DNA from: Streptococcus sp. LQJ-218
Lineage (GTDB): Bacteria; Bacillota; Bacilli; Lactobacillales; Streptococcaceae
Reading direction: 5' to 3'
Assembly: GCF_003428885.1 (NCBI RefSeq)
Contig: NZ_QQRU01000002.1
Location: forward strand, 194,750 to 258,749
Length of the DNA: 64,000 nucleotides
Below the pieces are notes generated by a model. The model was given only the letters and a program-made list of their open reading frames with translations. It was not told the DNA's origin and made no database searches. Positions 58,313-64,000 of this stretch are shown here, one piece after another (within the stretch, counting starts at the first letter, position 1; each line of letters begins with the position of its first letter). Position numbers and translations under genes: made by a program.

Positions 58313-58673
58313 AAATATCGTACAATTGAATAATTCTTTTATTCAAAATGAACACCAACGTCGTCGCTATCTGATGAAGGAACGACAAAAACGGAATCGT
58401 TTCATGGGTTGGGTTCTTATTTTGATGATTTTATTGTTCATTTTACCAACTTATAATCTTGCTCAAAGCTATCACCAATTACTCCAAAGACGTCAACAGT
58501 TATCAGACCTGCAAACTCAGTATCAAACCCTGAGTGAGGAAAAGGAGAAGGAGGCAGCTTTTGCTACAAAGTTGAAAGATGAAGATTACGCTGCTAAATA
58601 CATGCGTGCAAAATATTATTATTCTAAGAATCGGGAAGCTGTTTATACGATTCCTGACTTGCTCCCAAGGTGA
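58305..58673 (+). CDS. divIC: Septum formation initiator DivIC (FtsB-like)
   Basis: The 122-residue protein has a basic cytoplasmic tail (about 1-35), one membrane helix (about 36-55) and an extracellular coiled coil (about 60-95). It belongs to the FtsL/DivIB/DivIC divisome subcomplex. It overlaps rqcP by 8 bases; the next small ORF begins 4 bases after its stop. Confidence 0.92.
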   Translation: MSKNIVQLNNSFIQNEHQRRRYLMKERQKRNRFMGWVLILMILLFILPTYNLAQSYHQLLQRRQQLSDLQTQYQTLSEEKEKEAAFATKLKDEDYAAKYMRAKYYYSKNREAVYTIPDLLPR

Positions 58674-58677
58674 TAAA

Positions 58678-58800
58678 ATGGAAAATTTATTAGATGTAAT
58701 AGAGCAATTTTTGAGTCTATCGGATGAAAAGCTGGAAGAGTTGGCTGATAAAAATCAATTATTGCGTTTACAAGAAGAAAAGGAAAGGAAGAATGCGTAA
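58678..58800 (+). CDS. Small conserved-context protein of 40 residues
   Basis: The frame encodes [40 protein letters not shown], here described as a short amphipathic helix rich in Leu and Glu with no Cys or membrane segment. It is packed between divIC (4 bases before) and the beta-lactamase-like gene (8-base overlap). Similar tiny ORFs occur at this place in pneumococcus. It may bind a neighbour product such as DivIC, or serve translational coupling. The function is unknown. Confidence 0.7.
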   Translation: MENLLDVIEQFLSLSDEKLEELADKNQLLRLQEEKERKNA

Positions 58801-60061
58801 GTTCTTAATTATTTTGTTGCTACCGAGTTTTTTGACCATTTCAAAAGTCGTTAGCACAGAAAAAGAAGTAGTCTATACTTCAAAAGAAATTTATTACCTT
58901 TCACAATCTGACTTTGGTATTTATTTTAGAGAAAAATTAAGTTCTCCCATGGTTTATGGAGAGGTTCCTGTTTATGCGAATGAAGATTTAGTAGTGGAAT
59001 CTGGAAAATTAACTCCAAAAACAAGTTTCCAAATAACCGAGTGGCGCTTAAATAAACAGGGAATTCCAGTATTTAAGTTATCCAACCACCAATTTATAGC
59101 TGCGGACAAACGATTTTTATATGATCAGTCAGAGGTAACTCCTACAATCAAAAAAGTATGGTTAGAATCTGATTTTAAACTGTACAATAGTCCTTATGAT
59201 TTAAAAGAAATGAAATCATCCTTATCAGCTTATTCGCAAGTTTCAATCGACAAGACCATGTTTGTAGAAGGAAGAGAATTTCTACATATTGATCAGGCTG
59301 GATGGGTAGCTAAAGAATCAACTTCTGAAGCAGATAATCGGATAAGTAAAGTCCAAGAAATGTTATCGGAAAAATATCAGAAGGATTCATTTTCTATTTA
59401 TGTTAAGCAACTGACTACTGGAAAAGAAGCTGGTATCAATCAAGATGAAAAGATGTATGCGGCTAGTGTTTTGAAACTCCCTTATCTTTATTATACGCAA
59501 GAAAAAATAAATGAAGGTCTTTATCAGTTAGATACGACTGTAAAATACATATCTGCAGTCAATGATTTTCCAGGTTCCTATAAACCAGAAGGAAGTGGTA
59601 GTCTTCCTAAAAAAGAGGATAATAAAGAGTATTCTCTAAAGGATTTAATTACGAAAGTATCAAAAGAATCTGATAATGTAGCTCATAATTTATTGGGATA
59701 TTACATTTCAAACCAATCTGATGCCACATTCAAGTCTAAGATGTCTGCTATTATGGGAGATGATTGGGATCCAAAAGAAAAATTGATTTCTTCTAAAATG
59801 GCTGGGAAAGTCATGGAAGCTATTTATAACCAAAATGGATTTGTATTGGATTCTTTGACTAAAACAGATTTTGATAATGAGCGAATTGCCAAAGGTGTTT
59901 CCGTTAAAGTAGCTCATAAAATTGGGGATGCGGATGAATTTAAGCATGATACGGGTGTTGTCTATGCAGACTCTCCATTTATTCTTTCTATTTTCACTAA
60001 AAATTCTGATTATGATACGATTTCTAAGATAGCCAAGGATGTTTATGAGGTTCTAAAATGA
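58793..60061 (+). CDS. Secreted class A beta-lactamase-like protein
   Basis: The 422-residue protein has an N-terminal signal or anchor (about 3-20), an SH3-like region (about 40-175; [11 protein letters not shown] and [11 protein letters not shown]) and a serine beta-lactamase/transpeptidase-like domain. Its motifs are SVLK (225-228), SDN (293-295) and KIG (376-378), where active beta-lactamases usually have KTG or KSG. It is conserved between divIC and tilS in this group and probably acts on peptidoglycan; drug hydrolysis is doubtful. I chose ATG at 58793, which begins with a normal signal; an upstream ATG at 58724 is out of context. Confidence 0.82.
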   Translation: MRKFLIILLLPSFLTISKVVSTEKEVVYTSKEIYYLSQSDFGIYFREKLSSPMVYGEVPVYANEDLVVESGKLTPKTSFQITEWRLNKQGIPVFKLSNHQFIAADKRFLYDQSEVTPTIKKVWLESDFKLYNSPYDLKEMKSSLSAYSQVSIDKTMFVEGREFLHIDQAGWVAKESTSEADNRISKVQEMLSEKYQKDSFSIYVKQLTTGKEAGINQDEKMYAASVLKLPYLYYTQEKINEGLYQLDTTVKYISAVNDFPGSYKPEGSGSLPKKEDNKEYSLKDLITKVSKESDNVAHNLLGYYISNQSDATFKSKMSAIMGDDWDPKEKLISSKMAGKVMEAIYNQNGFVLDSLTKTDFDNERIAKGVSVKVAHKIGDADEFKHDTGVVYADSPFILSIFTKNSDYDTISKIAKDVYEVLK

Positions 60062-61335
60062 GGGAACAAGATTTTTTAAATCATTTTCTCAAGAAGGGAT
60101 ATTTCAAAAAGCATGCTAAGGTGGTGCTAGCTCTTTCTGGTGGATTAGATTCTATGTTTCTATTTAAGGTATTATCTACGTATCAAAAAGAGTTAGAAAT
60201 TGAATTGATTCTAGCTCATGTGAATCATAAGCAGAGAGTAGAGTCAGATTTGGAAGAAAAAGAATTAAGGAAGTTGGCTGCTGAAGCAGAGCTTCCTATT
60301 TATGTCAGCAGTTTTTCAGATAAATTTTCAGAAGCGCGTGCTCGAGATTTTCGTTATGATTTTTTTCAAGAGGTCATGAAAAAGACAGGTGCAACAGCCT
60401 TGGTCACTGCTCACCATGCTGATGACCAGGTAGAGACGATTTTGATGCGTTTGATTCGAGGCACTCGTTTGCGCTATCTATCAGGGATTAAGGAGAAACA
60501 AGTAGTCGGAGAGATAGAAATCATTCGGCCCTTCTTGCATTTCCAGAAAAAAGACTTTCCACCAATTTTTCACTTTGAAGATACATCAAATCAGGAAAAT
60601 CATTATTTTCGCAATCGTATTCGAAATTCTTATTTACCAGAATTGGAAAAAGAAAATCCTCGATTTAGAGATGCAATCTTGGATATAGGAAACGAGATTT
60701 TAGATTATGACCTAGCCATAGCTGAATTATCAAAGAATATTGATGTAGAAAATTTAGAGCAGCTATTGTCTTACTCTGAGTCGACACAAAGCGTTTTGCT
60801 TCAAACTTATCTGAATCGTTTTCCAGATTTGAATCTTGCAAAAGCTCAGTTTGAAGAAGTTAGACAAATTTTAAAAACTAAAAGCCAGTATCGTCATCCA
60901 CTTAAAAATGGTTATGAATTAGTAAAAGAGTATCAACAGTTTCGGATTTGTAAAATCAGTCCTCAGGCTGATGAAAAGGAAGATGAACTTGTGTTACACT
61001 ATCAAAATAAGGTTACTTATCAAGGATATAAATTTTCTTTCGGGCTTCCTTTAGAAGGTGAATCAATTCAACAAGTACCTGTTTCACGGGAAACATCAAT
61101 ACACATTCGTCATCGAAAAACAGGAGATGTTTTGATTCAAAATGGGCATAGAAAAAAACTCAGACGTCTATTTATTGATTTGAAAATCCCTATGGAAAAG
61201 CGAAAATCTGCTCTGATTATTGAGCAATTTGGTGAAATTGTCTCAATTTTGGGAATTGCGACCAGTAATTTGAGTAAAAACACGAAAATTGATATAATGA
61301 ACACTGTACTTTATATAGAAAAAATAGATAGGTAA
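60058..61335 (+). CDS. tilS: tRNA(Ile)-lysidine synthase TilS
   Basis: The 425-residue N-type ATP pyrophosphatase has the PP-loop LSGGLDSM (about 27-34), the [13 protein letters not shown] motif and the C-terminal substrate-binding domain. It converts C34 of tRNA-Ile(CAU) to lysidine. It overlaps the upstream gene by 4 bases. A near-parS sequence lies inside it at 61080-61095. Confidence 0.96.
   Translation: MREQDFLNHFLKKGYFKKHAKVVLALSGGLDSMFLFKVLSTYQKELEIELILAHVNHKQRVESDLEEKELRKLAAEAELPIYVSSFSDKFSEARARDFRYDFFQEVMKKTGATALVTAHHADDQVETILMRLIRGTRLRYLSGIKEKQVVGEIEIIRPFLHFQKKDFPPIFHFEDTSNQENHYFRNRIRNSYLPELEKENPRFRDAILDIGNEILDYDLAIAELSKNIDVENLEQLLSYSESTQSVLLQTYLNRFPDLNLAKAQFEEVRQILKTKSQYRHPLKNGYELVKEYQQFRICKISPQADEKEDELVLHYQNKVTYQGYKFSFGLPLEGESIQQVPVSRETSIHIRHRKTGDVLIQNGHRKKLRRLFIDLKIPMEKRKSALIIEQFGEIVSILGIATSNLSKNTKIDIMNTVLYIEKIDR
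61080..61095. promoter_or_regulatory. Degenerate parS candidate in tilS
   Basis: TGTTTCACGGGAAACA differs from the full parS TGTTTCACGTGAAACA at one central base. It is about 11.5 kb right of oriC, roughly mirroring the parS at 39013. Binding is uncertain. Confidence 0.55.
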
Positions 61336-61339
61336 AAGA

Positions 61340-61882
61340 ATGTTAGAAAACGATATTAAAAAAATCCTCGTTTCACAAGATGAAATTACAGCAGCTGCTA
61401 AAAAATTAGGTGCTCAATTAACTAAGGACTATGCAGGAAAAAATCCAATCTTAGTTGGGATTTTAAAAGGATCTATTCCTTTTATGGCTGAATTGGTTAA
61501 ACATATCGACACACATATTGAAATGGACTTTATGATGGTTTCTAGCTACCATGGTGGAACAGCAAGTAGTGGTGTCATCAATATCAAGCAAGATGTGACT
61601 CAAGATATCAAAGGAAGACATGTTCTATTTGTAGAAGATATCATTGATACAGGTCAAACTTTGAAGAATTTGCGCGATATGTTCATTGCAAGAGAAGCAG
61701 CTTCTGTTCACATTGCAACCTTGTTGGATAAACCAGAAGGACATGTTGTAGAAATTGAGGCAGACTATACCTGCTTTACTATTCCAAATGAGTTTGTAGT
61801 AGGTTATGGTTTAGACTACAAAGAAAATTATCGTAACCTTCCCTATGTTGGAGTATTGAAAGAAGAAGTATATTCAAATTAG
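61340..61882 (+). CDS. hpt: Hypoxanthine-guanine phosphoribosyltransferase
   Basis: The 180-residue enzyme has the PRPP-binding motif [14 protein letters not shown] (about 94-107) and the flexible loop [14 protein letters not shown]. It salvages hypoxanthine and guanine. The tilS-hpt-ftsH order is the classic Firmicutes arrangement; the gap to tilS is 4 bases. Confidence 0.97.
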   Translation: MLENDIKKILVSQDEITAAAKKLGAQLTKDYAGKNPILVGILKGSIPFMAELVKHIDTHIEMDFMMVSSYHGGTASSGVINIKQDVTQDIKGRHVLFVEDIIDTGQTLKNLRDMFIAREAASVHIATLLDKPEGHVVEIEADYTCFTIPNEFVVGYGLDYKENYRNLPYVGVLKEEVYSN

Positions 61883-61897
61883 AAAGAACAATTTTTA

Positions 61898-63856
61898 ATG
61901 AAAAAACAAAATAATGGTTTAATTAAAAATCCTTTTCTATGGTTATTACTTATTTTTTTCCTAGTTACAAGTTACCAGTATTTTAGTACAGGTAGTGTTG
62001 CAGGGAAAAGTGAGCAAATTAATTATACAGAATTGGTGAAAGAAATTACCGATGATAATGTAAAAGAATTAACCTACCAACCAAATGGCAGTGTTATCGA
62101 AGTTTCGGGTGTTTATAAAAATCCTAAAACAAGTAAAGAAGAAACAGGCATTCAGTTCTTTTCTCCTTCTGCTACAACAGTAGAGAAATTTTCAAGTATT
62201 ATTCTTCCTTCAGACACTACAGTATCAGAATTGCAAAAGCTTGCTTCTGACCATAAAGCGGAAGTAACTATTAAGCATGAAAGTTCAAGTGGTATGTGGA
62301 TTAATATTCTTGTATCCATTGTGCCATTCGGTATTCTTTTCTTCTTCCTATTCTCTATGATGGGAAATATGGGAGGAAATAATAGCCGTAACCCGATGAG
62401 TTTCGGGCGTAGTAAGGCTAAAGCTGCAAATAAAGAAGATATTAAAGTAAGATTTTCAGATGTTGCTGGAGCTGAGGAAGAAAAACAAGAACTGGTTGAA
62501 GTTGTTGAATTCTTAAAAGATCCAAAACGATTTACAAAACTTGGAGCCCGTATTCCAGCAGGTGTTCTTTTGGAGGGACCTCCAGGGACAGGTAAGACCT
62601 TACTTGCTAAAGCAGTTGCTGGAGAGGCAGGTGTTCCATTCTTTAGTATCTCAGGTTCTGACTTTGTAGAAATGTTTGTCGGAGTTGGAGCTAGTCGTAT
62701 TCGTTCTCTTTTTGAAGATGCCAAAAAAGCAGCACCAGCTATCATCTTTATCGATGAAATTGATGCTGTCGGACGTCAACGTGGAGTTGGTCTAGGCGGA
62801 GGAAATGACGAACGCGAACAAACCTTGAACCAACTCTTGATTGAGATGGATGGTTTTGAGGGAAATGAAGGGATTATTGTCATTGCTGCGACAAACCGTT
62901 CAGATGTATTAGATCCTGCCCTTTTACGTCCAGGACGTTTTGATAGAAAAGTATTGGTTGGTCGCCCTGATGTTAAAGGTCGTGAAGCAATCTTGAAAGT
63001 TCATGCTAAGAACAAGCCTTTAGCAGAAGATGTTGATTTAAAATTAGTGGCTCAACAAACTCCAGGCTTTGTTGGTGCTGATTTAGAGAATGTTTTGAAT
63101 GAAGCGGCTTTAGTTGCTGCTCGACGCAATAAATCGATAATTGATGCCTCAGATATTGATGAAGCAGAAGATAGAGTGATTGCTGGACCATCTAAAAAAG
63201 ACAAGACAGTATCACAAAAAGAACGCGAATTGGTTGCCTATCATGAGGCAGGACATACCATTGTTGGTCTAGTCTTGTCGAACGCCCGTGTTGTTCATAA
63301 AGTTACAATCGTACCACGTGGACGTGCAGGTGGGTACATGATTGCACTTCCTAAGGAAGACCAAATGCTACTATCTAAAGAAGATATGAAAGAGCAATTG
63401 GCTGGTTTGATGGGTGGACGTGTAGCTGAAGAAATTATCTTTAATGTACAAACTACAGGAGCCTCAAACGACTTTGAACAAGCAACACAAATGGCGCGTG
63501 CAATGGTTACAGAGTATGGTATGAGTGAAAAACTTGGTCCAGTACAATATGAAGGAAATCATGCCATGTTTGGTGCACAAAGCTCTCAAAAATCAATTTC
63601 AGAACAAACAGCTTATGAAATTGACGAAGAGGTTCGTTCATTGTTGAATCAAGCACGAAACAAAGCTGCTGAAATCATCCAATCAAATCGTGAAACCCAC
63701 AAATTGATTGCAGAAGCATTATTGAAATACGAAACACTGGATAGTACACAAATAAAAGCTCTTTACGAAACAGGAAAGATGCCTGAAGCAGTAGAAGATG
63801 AGTCTCATGCACTATCCTATGATGAAGTAAAGTCAAAAATGAATGACGAAAAATAA
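61898..63856 (+). CDS. ftsH: Membrane protease FtsH
   Basis: The 652-residue protein has two membrane helices (about 12-30 and 132-152), an AAA+ domain with GPPGTGKT, and a zinc protease domain with HEAGH. It degrades misfolded or short-lived membrane and cytosolic proteins. It lies directly upstream of comX. Confidence 0.97.
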   Translation: MKKQNNGLIKNPFLWLLLIFFLVTSYQYFSTGSVAGKSEQINYTELVKEITDDNVKELTYQPNGSVIEVSGVYKNPKTSKEETGIQFFSPSATTVEKFSSIILPSDTTVSELQKLASDHKAEVTIKHESSSGMWINILVSIVPFGILFFFLFSMMGNMGGNNSRNPMSFGRSKAKAANKEDIKVRFSDVAGAEEEKQELVEVVEFLKDPKRFTKLGARIPAGVLLEGPPGTGKTLLAKAVAGEAGVPFFSISGSDFVEMFVGVGASRIRSLFEDAKKAAPAIIFIDEIDAVGRQRGVGLGGGNDEREQTLNQLLIEMDGFEGNEGIIVIAATNRSDVLDPALLRPGRFDRKVLVGRPDVKGREAILKVHAKNKPLAEDVDLKLVAQQTPGFVGADLENVLNEAALVAARRNKSIIDASDIDEAEDRVIAGPSKKDKTVSQKERELVAYHEAGHTIVGLVLSNARVVHKVTIVPRGRAGGYMIALPKEDQMLLSKEDMKEQLAGLMGGRVAEEIIFNVQTTGASNDFEQATQMARAMVTEYGMSEKLGPVQYEGNHAMFGAQSSQKSISEQTAYEIDEEVRSLLNQARNKAAEIIQSNRETHKLIAEALLKYETLDSTQIKALYETGKMPEAVEDESHALSYDEVKSKMNDEK

Positions 63857-63860
63857 CCCA

Positions 63861-63881
63861 AAGAGAGGCAAGTCCTCTCTT
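63861..63881 (+). terminator. Terminator of ftsH
   Basis: A perfect 8-bp stem (63861-63868 with 63874-63881) with a 5-base loop is followed by TTTTT. Confidence 0.85.
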
Positions 63882-63887
63882 TTTTGT

Positions 63888-63917
63888 GCAGTTGAGGAGG
63901 TAGAGAGAACAGAACAG
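63888..63917 (+). promoter_or_regulatory. ComE-binding site upstream of comX
   Basis: GCAGTTGAG (63888-63896), 12 bases and ACAGAACAG (63909-63917) have the spacing of a ComE direct repeat. The second repeat departs from the usual TT core, which fits a weaker comX promoter than that of comCDE. Confidence 0.7.
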
Positions 63918-63975
63918 AGAAAAGAACCCAATTAGCTTCTTTATTTGTTAAACTGTATCTAGAAAGGGGAACGTT

Positions 63976-64000
63976 ATGTTTAAAGAATTGTATAAAGAAG
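63976..64000 (+). CDS. comX: 5' end of comX (competence sigma factor), truncated by window edge
   Basis: The first eight codons MFKELYKE follow AAAGGGGA and resemble the ComX/SigX start (MIKELYEEV in pneumococcus). The position after ftsH and the ComE site upstream match comX. The remainder is outside the window. Confidence 0.8.

Noticed and set aside
62152..62745. Long - strand frame of 197 codons opposite ftsH
   Set aside because: It mirrors the FtsH AAA+ codons, has biased composition and no RBS.

Overview
The window is chromosomal DNA from a low-GC, naturally competent streptococcus of the mitis group. The evidence is the comC-comD-comE locus next to tRNA-Arg and rlmH-htrA-parB, a choline-binding CbpD, pcsB next to mreCD, comX just after ftsH, and a RUP-type repeat. 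The CSP ([19 protein letters not shown], 19 residues) does not match the two common pneumococcal pherotypes, so S. mitis or a close relative is more likely than S. pneumoniae. This is a gene-order and motif judgement; no database search was run.

The window is centred on the replication origin. oriC lies around dnaA (49575-50936): DnaA boxes sit upstream of dnaA and between dnaA and dnaN, where two boxes are followed by a row of DnaA-trios. Everything to the right is on the + strand (dnaA, dnaN, ychF, pth, mfd, rqcP, divIC, tilS, hpt, ftsH, comX). Most genes to the left are on the - strand. ParB is encoded beside the origin. Two perfect parS sites and one degenerate copy lie within about 22 kb of it.

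Left arm: an end fragment (probably dusB), a Ser/Ala/Gln-rich lipoprotein, a small membrane protein, an NAD salvage operon (nrtR-like, pnuC, nadR), ctsR-clpC, a TPP-riboswitch-controlled thiamine-precursor ABC operon, cbpD, veg, dnaB-type helicase, rplI, gdpP, hpf, comFC-comFA, a + strand island (yigZ, a PH-domain gene, cysK), rpsB-tsf, pcsB, mreCD, an ECF energizing module with pgsA, a RodZ-like gene and two M16 proteases, yaaA-recF, guaB, trpS, an ABC-F protein, a YfhO-type membrane protein, a YhgE/Pip protein with a divergent TetR, tRNA-Asn and tRNA-Glu, comCDE, tRNA-Arg and rlmH.

Much of the competence circuit is here. ComC/D/E have a ComE direct repeat upstream of comC and another upstream of comX. 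Late ComX boxes precede comFA and cbpD, and a perfect one precedes a tiny unannotated ORF. CiaR and WalR motifs precede htrA and pcsB.

The strongest anomaly is a perfect 67-bp tandem duplication inside ctsR. It frameshifts the repressor after residue 135 and replaces its last 17 residues with 35 unrelated ones. It looks like a recent and potentially reversible duplication that could derepress the Clp regulon. No CRISPR array, prophage, complete insertion sequence or rRNA gene was seen, and no intergenic stretch exceeds about 300 bases.
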